A stretch of 64,000 nucleotides of DNA, from the NCBI GenBank assembly GCA_003856375.1, contig CP034120.1, positions 3,219,501-3,283,500 on the forward strand. Reading direction: 5' to 3'. The position numbers were made by a program, and so were the translations under genes. This DNA is from Glaciecola amylolytica. GTDB taxonomy: Bacteria > Bacteroidota > Bacteroidia > Flavobacteriales_D > Crocinitomicaceae. Below are positions 1 through 9,129 of the stretch, one piece after another (within the stretch, counting starts at the first letter, position 1; each line of letters begins with the position of its first letter). Under the pieces are notes generated by a model. That model was not told the origin of the DNA, did not search any database, and worked only from the letters and a program-made list of their open reading frames with translations.

Positions 1-1092
1 ACAATCCCCAACCGTAAACCGAATCGTTACGCACGACCCGATATAAGGAGTTAAATCCAGCATAACGGATGTCCAATCTTTCCAAAAGATTCCGGAATTA
101 CCTATTTGCGTAAATCCGGGTATTCCCGGCCCTCCGGTTACCAATAAATTTCCGCACGCAATGGGGTTTCCTGCACAATCCAGCGCATCAATCTGAAAAT
201 AAGGTTGCTCCTGCGGAAGATGCAAAACCGTATCGCCCGTCGTTGTATTGATCGTATATGCATTTTGGAGAACCGCAGCATAATAATAAGTAAACAAAGC
301 ATTGGACGCAGTCACGGAAATTTTCTGTTCGATTCGTGCACCACCGTATGCTCCGTTCGGACCGTCCCCCAAAAGAAGTGAATTCGTATTTCCTGGAATT
401 AAAGGGCAAACCCGTTGAATCGGTGTTTGTACGTCTGTACCCGGAGTAGTAATCGCATGATGTCCGCCGGTAGTATTGTAAAATATCGGAGTATAAATCG
501 GAGTTGGTTGCGGCGCTACTCCATTCTGCATCGAATGTGCCCAGGACCCCAACCAGCCGGAAGTAGAACCGGCATCGAAACCGATGTTCGTACAAGCAGG
601 TTGTGTCGGATTAGCGGGATGAGCCGGAACCGTATTTGAAATATTGATATTGTAACTGAATCCGGAGCCATCGTTATCAATGATGAAGTAATAGCATTGT
701 CCGGCAATTGGTGTAAACGGAATTCCATACGTTCCGGAAAGATCTCCGAAAATCTGGGTTTGTCCCACAAGAACTCCTCCTGTTGTCAGAATACTAACGG
801 AAGGCATTATCGGATTTGCCAATCCGCCGGGAGTGAAAGTCGCAGTCACCCAAATGGTCGCGCTTGATGGAGCGCAGTAGTAATAATACCAATCCGGGCC
901 ATCATCATAAGTATAGGACAAATCATCGTATTCATTCGTAGCGGAAGTCGTTGAACCTGCAGCAGTAAAAGGCAAGGTAATCGGAACGCCCGTTGCGCCT
1001 GCTTGTGTATTCGCTCCCTGAGAAAACGAATAAAAACCTAAAAAGGTGAATAGAGCTAATATCAAATAACCCCAAAAAACATGTTTTTTCAT
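1..1092 (-). CDS. Large secreted protein, partial (3' end beyond left edge)
   Basis: An open frame of 364 codons starts at the ATG at 1092-1090 and runs uninterrupted off the left edge. The start MKKHVFWGYLILALFTFLGF followed by YSFSQG looks like a signal peptide cleaved after about residue 24. The mature part is rich in G, T, Y and N, with a YYYYCAPSSATIW stretch near residue 60 and a region ending in LDLTPYIGSCVTIRFTVGDC, typical of beta-sandwich surface proteins of Bacteroidota. Such proteins often end in a T9SS or gliding-motility C-terminal domain, but that part is not visible. It lies 14 bp downstream of a small secreted gene on the same strand and may share its transcript. No enzymatic motif was recognised. 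Confidence 0.75.
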   Translation of the reverse strand, partial: MKKHVFWGYLILALFTFLGFYSFSQGANTQAGATGVPITLPFTAAGSTTSATNEYDDLSYTYDDGPDWYYYYCAPSSATIWVTATFTPGGLANPIMPSVSILTTGGVLVGQTQIFGDLSGTYGIPFTPIAGQCYYFIIDNDGSGFSYNINISNTVPAHPANPTQPACTNIGFDAGSTSGWLGSWAHSMQNGVAPQPTPIYTPIFYNTTGGHHAITTPGTDVQTPIQRVCPLIPGNTNSLLLGDGPNGAYGGARIEQKISVTASNALFTYYYAAVLQNAYTINTTTGDTVLHLPQEQPYFQIDALDCAGNPIACGNLLVTGGPGIPGFTQIGNSGIFWKDWTSVMLDLTPYIGSCVTIRFTVGDC

Positions 1093-1106
1093 ACCGGAGA
1101 GTAGTA

Positions 1107-1460
1107 TTATCTGGTTTTAGGATTTCGATAGACATATAACATTTCCATTCGCTGAATGAAAAGATAAATCATCTCGTGAGTCGTATTTTCTTTGAATTGA
1201 ATAGAAATATCCAAACCGTTTATCTGAACATCGTTGATGGCATTCATCGATTCGAGATAAATTTCTAGTTCATCTAAAATAGTAGTTCCCAAAGGAGTTG
1301 TTAAATGATAAACAACCGTTGGTGTTCCAACACCTGTCACATGTTGATTTACATAAACACTATCATGGTGTTTTTCAAACTGTTGACCATAACTATTGAA
1401 TCCGTGGAATAAAGAGAGGATAGTAGTAATGTATAAACAGTTAATGAAATCGTTTTTCAT
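1107..1460 (-). CDS. Small exported protein of unknown function
   Basis: A 117-residue protein starting MKNDFINCLYITTILSLFHG with a probable signal peptide ending around SYGQ (residues 23-26), a common Bacteroidota cleavage context. The remainder is a compact alpha/beta-looking domain without cysteines suggesting a lipobox. I recognise no family. It sits just upstream (14 bp) of the large secreted protein on the same strand and faces away from lnt, so the two minus-strand genes probably form a small export operon. Codon use looks like the neighbourhood, and the ORF is bounded by good intergenic sequence on its 5' side. Confidence 0.6.
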   Translation of the reverse strand: MKNDFINCLYITTILSLFHGFNSYGQQFEKHHDSVYVNQHVTGVGTPTVVYHLTTPLGTTILDELEIYLESMNAINDVQINGLDISIQFKENTTHEMIYLFIQRMEMLYVYRNPKTR

Positions 1461-1661
1461 TAAAGCGTATTTTAGTTCTGCACAAATGTGACGAAAAAAA
1501 CCGTTGCTAGTTGTCTTTTTTTCAGGCGAATACTCTTTTTTAACAGTTTATTTTCAATTTTTTGTGTGATAATTCACAATAAAATCGCGCTATTCGTCTT
1601 TGTTTTCAAGGGATTCGTCGAAATAGGATCAGCGTCATAAAACAAATCGTAATTTCGCATC

Positions 1662-3263
1662 ATGATAGAAAAAATCATTCAAAAAAGACTAAATCGCTGG
1701 TTACTAAGTATCTTATCCGGGATTCTTTTAATTGTTTCGTTTCCTGAAACAGGTAGTTTAACACCTCTGGCATTCGTTGCATGGATTCCGCTTTTATTAG
1801 TTGAATCCCATTTTCATACCCAAAAGAAGGCTTTCAGCCTGTTTATTCACGCATATCTCACCTTCATTATCTACAATATCGGTACAACCTGGTGGGTTTA
1901 TTATGCAAGTGCTGAAGGAGCATACATGGCTTTTCTGGCGAATAGTTTATTAATGGCTCTCGCGTTTCTTTTCTATCATTTACTGAAACGCAAATTGGGA
2001 ACAAAATGGAATGGCCCGATTCTGATCTGTATCTGGCTGAGTTTTGAGTTTCTGCATTTCCATTGGGAATTATCCTGGCCATGGCTGACGTTAGGAAACG
2101 TTTTCGCACCAAGAGCTTCGTGGGTTCAGTGGTATTCCATTACCGGAGTTTTAGGTGGCTCACTTTGGATTCTGGTTATGAACCTGCTTATTTACAAGCT
2201 TCTCATTCAACCTAAAAAAATTCTGAAAAACAGTTACTTCATTCTTTCTGTAATTATCCTGATTCTTCCCTTAAGCTTGTCTTTGATTCTTTATGTTTCA
2301 AAAAGCACTGAAGGAACTCCATACAACATAGCTATCATTCAACCCAATATGGATCCTTACGGGGAAAAATTCGTTCTCGGAAATGAAGAGCAGTTGAAAG
2401 CCTTATTGGATCAGGCAGATCAGGCTGTTTCAAAAGAAACACAGTTGGTCATCGCTCCGGAAACATCTCTTTATCCGACTTCCAGCATTTATGAAACGGG
2501 GTTGCGCAAAGAAACGTTTTTTCATGTAATCAATGAACATCGTGCGCGCTGGGCAAACGCAGGTTTGTTGATCGGAGCTTCGACCTACCAGATTTTTGAC
2601 TACAAAAATTCTCCTGCCAGTAAATTCATTCCACAAATCAATGCCTATGTGGAAGAGTACAATTCTTCCGTTCTTTTCGACAATACGGCGAATCCGAAAA
2701 TCATTCACAAATCAAAATTGGTTTTGGGAGTGGAAAAAATTCCCTTTGTCGGAATGTTTCCTTTTCTGGAAAAACTGGCAGTTGAGATGGAAGGAGGTTC
2801 CGGAAGCTTAGGAATCGAAAGTGAACCGAAGATCTTTGAAAAGAACCGCGTGAAGTTTTCCTCCGCTGTTTGCTACGAATCCGTTTACGGAGCTTTCCTG
2901 GCCAAACAAGCAAAAAAGGGTTCGCAATTTATCGCCATTATTACCAACGACGGCTGGTGGAAAGATACTCCGGGCTACAAGCAGCATTTTGAGTTTGCAC
3001 GTTTAAGAGCCATCGAAAACAACAAGTACGTGGTTCGCTCTGCGAATACCGGAAAATCAGGAGTTATTTCGAATCGCGGAGATATTTTAAAGGAAACCGG
3101 CTGGTGGGTCAAAACGCAATTCAATTATACCATTCAATTGAATTCGAAACAAACTCTTTATCAGGTTTTGGGCGATTTTATCGGATACTTTGCAATGGTT
3201 GGTTTGGGGATGTTCCTCGTTTTGAGAGTTCTGAAAATCTTTTCACGTAAAAAGGTCGCTTAA
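1662..3263 (+). CDS. lnt: Apolipoprotein N-acyltransferase Lnt
   Basis: Transfers an acyl chain from phospholipid to the N-terminal cysteine of lipoproteins in the inner membrane, the last lipoprotein maturation step. The 533-residue protein has about six to seven N-terminal membrane segments (residues 15-210), a nitrilase-fold domain (about 222-490) and a final membrane helix near 505-525. The expected catalytic residues are visible: E267 in IAPETSLYP, K350 in HKSKLVL and C404 in AVCYESVYG. TNDGWW near 445 is also typical. Length matches the family. The start MIEKIIQKRL follows a 201-bp divergent gap. Confidence 0.95.
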   Translation: MIEKIIQKRLNRWLLSILSGILLIVSFPETGSLTPLAFVAWIPLLLVESHFHTQKKAFSLFIHAYLTFIIYNIGTTWWVYYASAEGAYMAFLANSLLMALAFLFYHLLKRKLGTKWNGPILICIWLSFEFLHFHWELSWPWLTLGNVFAPRASWVQWYSITGVLGGSLWILVMNLLIYKLLIQPKKILKNSYFILSVIILILPLSLSLILYVSKSTEGTPYNIAIIQPNMDPYGEKFVLGNEEQLKALLDQADQAVSKETQLVIAPETSLYPTSSIYETGLRKETFFHVINEHRARWANAGLLIGASTYQIFDYKNSPASKFIPQINAYVEEYNSSVLFDNTANPKIIHKSKLVLGVEKIPFVGMFPFLEKLAVEMEGGSGSLGIESEPKIFEKNRVKFSSAVCYESVYGAFLAKQAKKGSQFIAIITNDGWWKDTPGYKQHFEFARLRAIENNKYVVRSANTGKSGVISNRGDILKETGWWVKTQFNYTIQLNSKQTLYQVLGDFIGYFAMVGLGMFLVLRVLKIFSRKKVA

Positions 3264-3264
3264 A

Positions 3265-4812
3265 TCACTCAAAACGCAAGACGCCGTATTTGTCCCGCTT
3301 GTTCGATGCAGCAAAAATGACCTGCCGTGATTTGTAATTGACACTCGACAATTTCAGACAGACAAAAGCCCCGATTGCATCGTAGGGAGAAAACAAATTG
3401 CGTTGTGTATCTCCGTTCGTCAGATTGAGCTGAACTCTTGCCAGACAATAATCCTTGTATCTCAGGGAATTGGAAAAAGAAATCCTGCTTCCTTTATAAG
3501 CACCGAGCATGTCGTAATTCTGCGCATTGTCGTTGAAGAAAATGACGAGATTTCCCTCGCTGACATAACTGATCAAAGACGAATATTGTCCGAAATCATT
3601 GATCGATTCCTGTTTTTTATTGATCTTTTTGAACCAGCTGAATTCTCCGGAAGCACTGATCGAATAAACGATGCAATCATTGTAATTGTAGTAATTCGTC
3701 ACCTGACTCATTCCTCTCGAATCTGTCGAATTGACTTCATAAATGTAATATTGCTCGGCCAAAACAGTAAACGAACCATCCGGAAGAAGCACGATATTCC
3801 TGAAAGCATAATTCAACAGTTCTCCGTCAATGTTCTGATAACTGTAGATATCATCGGAATTTGCATTTTCCTGTTCCAGAATTTCCTTGGGAAACTCCAT
3901 AAAATTGGGTGTAGCCAACTGTTTCAGGGAAAAAGAAAAGGAAGCGTGAAAAACTCCTTTTGCACCTTTGGATTCTTCATCGCCCCAGGTTCCGGTAATA
4001 ATGGCGGAAGAATCGTTCGAATGAATTGCAAAATTGTACACTTTCCGCTGATCCAGATCCAATTCATACATTCTCAGCGAATCTCCGGCACTCATGTGAA
4101 TCAAAACCGATTTATCCACCAATCCGAAATCCTTCCAGAAGCTGTAATACGCTTTGGAAAAGATGGAAACTCCGAGAAAGTAATCTCCTTTATTGGTCAA
4201 ATGCCTTGCTTCCACGGCTGAAAGTTTCGAATCATACGGAATTTCATATTCTCCCTCACGAACAGTCAGCAGTTTATCATCCAGAATATTGTATCCGAAG
4301 CGGTCATAGGTTTCTTTCTTAGCCGGAATCAGGTAATCCACAACCAGGTAATTGCTTTTGGGTGAAACTTTCGTGGTAACCAGTACATTTCTGCTCCAGC
4401 CTTTCGGCACAACATACGACGCAACAACCAACGCTTTTCCCAAAGGATCTGCATCGTCATCGTATTCCTGCAAATAAAGTGTCACCGAAGCACCGATTTT
4501 ATCTGAAAAAAGCCCGAAAAGCCGGTTCGAAAACATAAACATGTCTTCCAGAGTCACCATTTTCTCTTCTATTCTCGGCTCAATGCGTTTTGAAATGACT
4601 TCCTTTCCAAATTCGAAACGGGAAATCTTTGCTGCCGGCATCAACGAGGAATTCGTATAATGAAAAGTAAAAAAGACTCCGTTATCTTTGGGTAAAACAG
4701 CAATTGTATTGGGTCTGGAAAGATTCTCAGGGCCCCAATCAATTTGCGGCGGTAACTGCCCGAAAAGGAAATTACTCAGGAATAGAAAAAAAGTAATTTG
4801 AAGAAACCGCAA
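3265..4812 (-). CDS. Exported protein of unknown function
   Basis: A 515-residue protein with a clear signal peptide (MRFLQITFFLFLSNFLFG, cut before QLPPQ). The mature protein contains repeated short beta-strand-like stretches such as GSFTVLAEQYYIYE and GEFSWFKKINKKQ, and reads like a propeller-type secreted protein seen in many Flavobacteriia. I do not recognise a named domain and there is no T9SS C-terminal signal. It ends two bases from the end of lnt (convergent) and starts 32 bp after the end of purB on the same strand, so it could be read through from purB. Confidence 0.7.
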   Translation of the reverse strand: MRFLQITFFLFLSNFLFGQLPPQIDWGPENLSRPNTIAVLPKDNGVFFTFHYTNSSLMPAAKISRFEFGKEVISKRIEPRIEEKMVTLEDMFMFSNRLFGLFSDKIGASVTLYLQEYDDDADPLGKALVVASYVVPKGWSRNVLVTTKVSPKSNYLVVDYLIPAKKETYDRFGYNILDDKLLTVREGEYEIPYDSKLSAVEARHLTNKGDYFLGVSIFSKAYYSFWKDFGLVDKSVLIHMSAGDSLRMYELDLDQRKVYNFAIHSNDSSAIITGTWGDEESKGAKGVFHASFSFSLKQLATPNFMEFPKEILEQENANSDDIYSYQNIDGELLNYAFRNIVLLPDGSFTVLAEQYYIYEVNSTDSRGMSQVTNYYNYNDCIVYSISASGEFSWFKKINKKQESINDFGQYSSLISYVSEGNLVIFFNDNAQNYDMLGAYKGSRISFSNSLRYKDYCLARVQLNLTNGDTQRNLFSPYDAIGAFVCLKLSSVNYKSRQVIFAASNKRDKYGVLRFE

Positions 4813-4844
4813 AGCTTTTTTTCTGTAATATACTAAAAGATTTC

Positions 4845-6209
4845 TTACACCAACTTCACTCCCGTATAATTTGCAGGAGTAATTTCTTTCATGCGATTCT
4901 TCAACGAAACCTCGATATCTAAGGTATCGATAAAATCGTGAACCGTCTGTTGTGTAACCTTCTCATTTTTACGCGTCAAGCCTTTCAAAGCTTCATATGG
5001 TTTAGGGAAACCGATGCTGCGAAGAATGGTTTGAATTGCCTCTGCGACAACCGCCCAGTTTGCTTCTAAATCGTCCTGAATCGCCTGTTCGTTCAACAAC
5101 AATTTGTTCAATCCCACAATCGTTGCTTTAAAAGCAATCAATGAATGAGCCAAAGGCATTCCAACTGCTCTTAAAACAGTTGAATCCGTTAAATCGCGCT
5201 GCAATCTGGAAACCGGCAATTTCGCTGCAAGATGCTCATACAAGGCATTTGCAATTCCGATATTTCCTTCCGAGTTTTCGAAATCAATCGGATTTACTTT
5301 ATGTGGCATTGCCGAAGAACCAACTTCTCCTTCTTTCAGTTTTTGCTTGAAATAATCCATGGAAATATACGTCCACATATCGCGGTCCAAATCCAGAATG
5401 ATTGTATTGATTCGTTTCAGGCAGTCAAAAAGATTTGCCAGTTGGTCGTAATTTTCAATTTGTGTTGTCAGCTGACTTCTTGTAAGTCCCAATTGCTCGT
5501 TTACGAACTTGTTAGAAAAAGCAACCCAATCCGTTTCAGGAAAAGCAACAAAATGTGCATTGAAATTTCCGGTTGCGCCACCGAATTTTGCAGCGTAAGG
5601 AATGGTTTTCAAAATTTCAAGCTGTGTTTCCAAACGATATACAAAAACGGCAACTTCTTTCCCCAAAACTGTTGGAGAAGCCGGCTGACCATGCGTTCTT
5701 GCAAGCAAAGAAATTCCTGACCAATCGTTTGAATAACCTTTCAAAACGCGGATCAATTCTTCCAAAGCAGGAATGTATACTTCCACAACTGCTTCTTTCA
5801 AACTCAAGGGAATAGCCGTGTTATTGATATCCTGAGAAGTCAATCCGAAATGAATGAACTCGAGGTAATTTTCCAGATCCAGATTCTGCATCTTTTCTTT
5901 CAGGAAATATTCCACAGCCTTCACATCGTGATTGGTTGTTTTTTCAATGTGTTTGATCGCCAGGGCGTCTTCTTCCGAAAAAGCGGTTACGATTGCTCTC
6001 AATGCAGGGAAAACCGAAACAGGAACTGACTTCAATGGCCCGATTCCAGCTTCAACCAAAGCGATAAAGTACTCAACCTCTACATGAACTCTGTATTTGA
6101 TCAATCCGAATTCGGAAAAATAAGGAGCCAGTTCGCTAACTTTTGAGCGGTAACGTCCGTCAACCGGACTAATTGCAGTTAGAGATGTAAGAGACATTGA
6201 ATTACTCAT
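4845..6209 (-). CDS. purB: Adenylosuccinate lyase PurB
   Basis: Cleaves SAICAR and adenylosuccinate, releasing fumarate, in purine synthesis. The 454 residues resemble the E. coli-type PurB: SPVDGRY near residue 14, TTNHDVKAVE at 91-100, TSQDINNTA near 124, RTHGQPASPT at 171-180, and the signature loop SSAMPHKVNPIDFENSEGN starting at 298, whose first Ser-Ser pair carries the catalytic serine. Nothing is missing. The ATG at 6209 is supported by a TATCTTTG -7 element about 20 bases upstream. A second Met (residue 5) is an alternative start. Confidence 0.96.
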   Translation of the reverse strand: MSNSMSLTSLTAISPVDGRYRSKVSELAPYFSEFGLIKYRVHVEVEYFIALVEAGIGPLKSVPVSVFPALRAIVTAFSEEDALAIKHIEKTTNHDVKAVEYFLKEKMQNLDLENYLEFIHFGLTSQDINNTAIPLSLKEAVVEVYIPALEELIRVLKGYSNDWSGISLLARTHGQPASPTVLGKEVAVFVYRLETQLEILKTIPYAAKFGGATGNFNAHFVAFPETDWVAFSNKFVNEQLGLTRSQLTTQIENYDQLANLFDCLKRINTIILDLDRDMWTYISMDYFKQKLKEGEVGSSAMPHKVNPIDFENSEGNIGIANALYEHLAAKLPVSRLQRDLTDSTVLRAVGMPLAHSLIAFKATIVGLNKLLLNEQAIQDDLEANWAVVAEAIQTILRSIGFPKPYEALKGLTRKNEKVTQQTVHDFIDTLDIEVSLKNRMKEITPANYTGVKLV

Positions 6210-6228
6210 AGTTCATTTTTTGAAGATG

Positions 6229-6236
6229 CAAAGATA
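6229..6236 (-). promoter_or_regulatory. Probable purB promoter -7 element
   Basis: On the minus strand this reads TATCTTTG, an exact match to the Bacteroidota TAnnTTTG -7 box. It lies about 20 bases before the purB start. No good -33 TTG is seen at the usual distance. Confidence 0.5.
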
Positions 6237-6705
6237 GTTCTTAATTAATTACGAATTACGAATGCTGAATGTCGAATTGTTGGTTCCCGGCCGTCCGGAT
6301 AGATTTCACGGGAAGAATTCCAATTCCAGTCAATTTAAGTGCGAAGCGTATCGGGAACATTAAAAGACTTCATAATCCGACTTTCAAATAATCCAATTCC
6401 CATCTTTGAGAACCATCCTCTATAAAAAAGCTTATCCGGACTTCATGTGTAGATCACATATGGATACTCCCACCTTCAAGTATAGATACCGTATGAAAAT
6501 GGCATATACTTAACATGTAATCGCAGGTATTCGTATGACATATAATATAAGCATTTTTTTTGACACCACCCTTCCAGGGTTATAAACCCTGGAACAGATT
6601 TTAAGCTCTGAAAAATCCAAAGAATTGAAGTTTGGAACTCATAATTCTCAATCCGAAAATTCGGATTTCGTAATCCGGCATTCGTAATTATATTAAATTT
6701 GGAAT
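6237..6705. other. Intergenic region with inverted repeat ends and a hairpin
   Basis: Nearly 470 bp without a plausible gene. The left edge contains ATTACGAATGCTGAAT (6255-6270) and the right edge the inverted near-copy (6673-6688), 14 of 16 bases matching. Between them are AT-rich sequence and a perfect 10-bp hairpin at 6572-6594. The ATTACGAAT motif is short and low in complexity and recurs near 21694, so this may be decayed repeat DNA rather than a regulatory region. No transposase remnant is seen. Confidence 0.4.
6572..6594. repeat. Perfect stem-loop (10-bp arms, 3-nt loop)
   Basis: TTCCAGGGTT at 6572-6581 pairs with AACCCTGGAA at 6585-6594 across an ATA loop. There is no U-tract in either direction, so it is not a standard terminator. 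It sits about 110 bp upstream of the EI24-type gene. Confidence 0.5.
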
Positions 6706-7557
6706 ATGCGATTCATCAAAAACCTTTTTATTGGTTATCGAGCATATATCAAAGCATTCCGGCTGATTATAGATTACAAACTGTATTTCTACATTATTTT
6801 CCCGGCCATTTTAATGTTGGGAATTTATCAGGTCGGATTTATGATTCATCTTCATGAGCCCAAGGCAACAGCCACCAGCATGAACGGAATCATTTGGTAT
6901 ATGATCAAATTGATGGCTGAAATTCTGATTGCGACTACTTTGATGCGTTTTGCAAAATACCTCGTTGTGATATTGCTGTCTCCCATGTTTTCAAAAATCT
7001 CGGAAAAGGTCGAGTTCATTCTCACCGGAAACCGGTACCGTTTCAGCTTCAGTCAATTAGTCAGCGATGTCAAGCGCGGATTCCGGATCGGGATCAGAAA
7101 CATGATGTGGGAAGTTTTCTTCTTCACCATCGTATTTTTAATCGGTGTAATCGGCTGGGGAGATTTTGCCCTTAGTCCGGTGCGGCATATTTTGTTTTTT
7201 ATCAGTTTCTACTACTACGGTTTTTCATTCATGGATTACATTCACGAGCGCCGGAAAATGGGTCTTCAGGAAAGTATTCAGCTGGCAAGAGAAAACCGTG
7301 GAATTGCCCTTTCTATCGGATCGATCTATTCTGTGCTGATTTGGAATTTCATTGATCTGAGTACACTTTTCGACTGGTCTTCATTTGGTGCCGATCCATG
7401 GCAGTTTATGCTCACTTTCCTCACCAATCTGGGACTTTGGATCTGTGCTTCTTTCGCCCCGATCTGGGCCATCGTTGCAGCAACCATCGCCATGCATGAC
7501 CTTCTGGATCTAAAATCCCTTGCAAAAGACGAGTTCGCCGAAAATGTCATGAACTAA
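6706..7557 (+). CDS. EI24/CysZ-like integral membrane protein
   Basis: A 283-residue membrane protein with hydrophobic segments near 22-45, 65-88, 140-158, 162-180, 205-225 and 235-265. The overall pattern, including FRLIIDYKLYFYIIFPAIL at the N-terminus and RENRGIALSIGSIYSVLIW later, matches the EI24 domain family that includes the sulfate permease CysZ. No sulfur-assimilation gene is nearby, so a sulfate role is not supported here. It stands alone, between a long non-coding stretch and a secreted TPR protein. Confidence 0.75.
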   Translation: MRFIKNLFIGYRAYIKAFRLIIDYKLYFYIIFPAILMLGIYQVGFMIHLHEPKATATSMNGIIWYMIKLMAEILIATTLMRFAKYLVVILLSPMFSKISEKVEFILTGNRYRFSFSQLVSDVKRGFRIGIRNMMWEVFFFTIVFLIGVIGWGDFALSPVRHILFFISFYYYGFSFMDYIHERRKMGLQESIQLARENRGIALSIGSIYSVLIWNFIDLSTLFDWSSFGADPWQFMLTFLTNLGLWICASFAPIWAIVAATIAMHDLLDLKSLAKDEFAENVMN

Positions 7558-7699
7558 TAAAAACCAATTCGCAATTCTCCAGCCAAAACTTTTCAATTTT
7601 CCCCTGATAAATACCAAATCAATAACATCAGTTATCATTGGCTGAACGAATTTTGATTTTTTTATATTACTTTGTCTGCAAATTATAGAACGACTTCAT

Positions 7700-9061
7700 A
7701 TGAAAATCCTATTCGGAACCTTGTTATTACTACTTTGCACTGCTAAATCCTTTGCTTTTACTACAGCATCGAAGGATAGTGTCACAGGAATCATTGACAA
7801 ATCTGCAGCCTTGATTAAAATAGATCAGGGAAAACAATTAGTAGGAGAAAATAAAATTCGTGAAGCATTATTGGTCTTCCGTGAAGCTGCGATTAAAGAT
7901 CCGAATACCTGGAAAGCATCTTTCTGGATTTCTTTCTGTCACTACCGTTTGAAAAACTTCGGTTATGCAAAACAATACGGTTTGGAAGCAATCAGAAAAG
8001 GGCCGGACGATGTAGATGCGGAAATTTACGACATTCTTGGAGTAGCTTGCCACAACTTAAACGAATTGGATTCTGCAGATCAATATTTTCAGCTTGCTTT
8101 AACGCATTTATCTAAAGCTCGTTCAAGAGAATTGAATGTGCAGGGAAAATTGGCTTCCGTTCAATATGCAAAACAAGAAGCAGCAACTCCAAACCTGCGA
8201 CTTTCCCTGATGGGAGATATCAACTCCGGATACAATGATTATTCTCCTGTTTTAACTGCAGACGGAAAACGCGTGTATTTCACTTCCAGAAGAGCGAACA
8301 CAACAGGCGGAATGATGAATCCGGATGATCAGGAATATTTTGAAGACGTTTACACAGGTGTTTGGAATCAAACGATGCGCCGCTTCGATAGTATTTCGAA
8401 CAACGTTGATCGAATCAACGGACCTGGCTTCGAATCAATGAGCTGGTTGTCGAAAGACGGATTGAAAGCAATCGTTATTTTGAACAACACGGCAACCAAT
8501 GCCAAAAAAATCACCGGAAGCTCCGATATCTGCGAAGTCGAATTCACTAAAAAAGGAAAATGGAATGTTCCGAAAGTAATCGACAATAAAACGATCAACA
8601 CCAGTTTTATGGAAGGATACGCAACCCTGACAGCAGACGGAAATACCATGTATTTTGTGTCCGACAGAAAAGGAGACAAGCGTTCAACAGATATTTACGT
8701 GGTACAGAGAAGCGGAAAAACATGGGGAGAAGCACGAATCTTAAGCGATAGTGTGAACACTACCATGCGTGAAACAACTCCTTATATTACACCGGACGGA
8801 AGATTCCTGTTCTTCAGCTCTGAAGGACATTTGGGAATGGGCGGACTGGATGTGTATGTTTCTGAAAATACCGGTTCAGGATGGACAAAAGCAAAAAACC
8901 TCGGAGCTGCCGTAAATACCGTTAACGACGATTCGCATTTTGTGATTTACAAAGATTTAGGAAAAGCTTTTGTCAGCGGTTTGACGATCAGCGACAAGAA
9001 AAGTAGTATTGATATTTTCGAAATTGATTTGAGTAAACTGGTTCTTCCGGTAAAACTTTAA
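7700..9061 (+). CDS. Secreted TPR and PD40 (WD40-like) repeat protein
   Basis: A 453-residue protein with a signal peptide (MKILFGTLLLLLCTAKSFAF). Residues about 40-150 look like tetratricopeptide repeats (EALLVFREAAIKDPNTWKA, then AKQYGLEAIRKGPDD). From about 170 on there are PD40-type propeller blades: SPVLTADGKRVYFTSRR, ATLTADGNTMYFVSDRKG and PYITPDGRFLFFSSEG. The same arrangement occurs in OmpA/PorE-like envelope proteins of Bacteroidota, but the OmpA peptidoglycan-binding domain is absent here. Probably periplasmic or outer-membrane associated. A clear terminator follows at 9088. Confidence 0.8.
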   Translation: MKILFGTLLLLLCTAKSFAFTTASKDSVTGIIDKSAALIKIDQGKQLVGENKIREALLVFREAAIKDPNTWKASFWISFCHYRLKNFGYAKQYGLEAIRKGPDDVDAEIYDILGVACHNLNELDSADQYFQLALTHLSKARSRELNVQGKLASVQYAKQEAATPNLRLSLMGDINSGYNDYSPVLTADGKRVYFTSRRANTTGGMMNPDDQEYFEDVYTGVWNQTMRRFDSISNNVDRINGPGFESMSWLSKDGLKAIVILNNTATNAKKITGSSDICEVEFTKKGKWNVPKVIDNKTINTSFMEGYATLTADGNTMYFVSDRKGDKRSTDIYVVQRSGKTWGEARILSDSVNTTMRETTPYITPDGRFLFFSSEGHLGMGGLDVYVSENTGSGWTKAKNLGAAVNTVNDDSHFVIYKDLGKAFVSGLTISDKKSSIDIFEIDLSKLVLPVKL

Positions 9062-9087
9062 CTTTCTTTTGAACGAAATGAACAGAT

Positions 9088-9118
9088 AAACGTACCTAAC
9101 CGGGTACGTTTTTTTTTT
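9088..9118 (+). terminator. Intrinsic terminator
   Basis: AAACGTACC (9088-9096) pairs with GGTACGTTT (9103-9111) and is followed by a run of T to 9118. It ends the TPR/PD40 gene 30 bp after its stop and just before the next gene. Confidence 0.85.
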
Positions 9119-9129
9119 AGATAGAGAAC

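Noticed and set aside
188-595. Minus-strand frame of 135 codons
   Set aside because: Lies inside the 364-codon secreted-protein frame, which has a signal peptide and better composition.
3403-4221. 272-codon plus-strand frame
   Set aside because: Antisense to the exported 515-aa protein, no family resemblance; typical shadow of the opposite frame.
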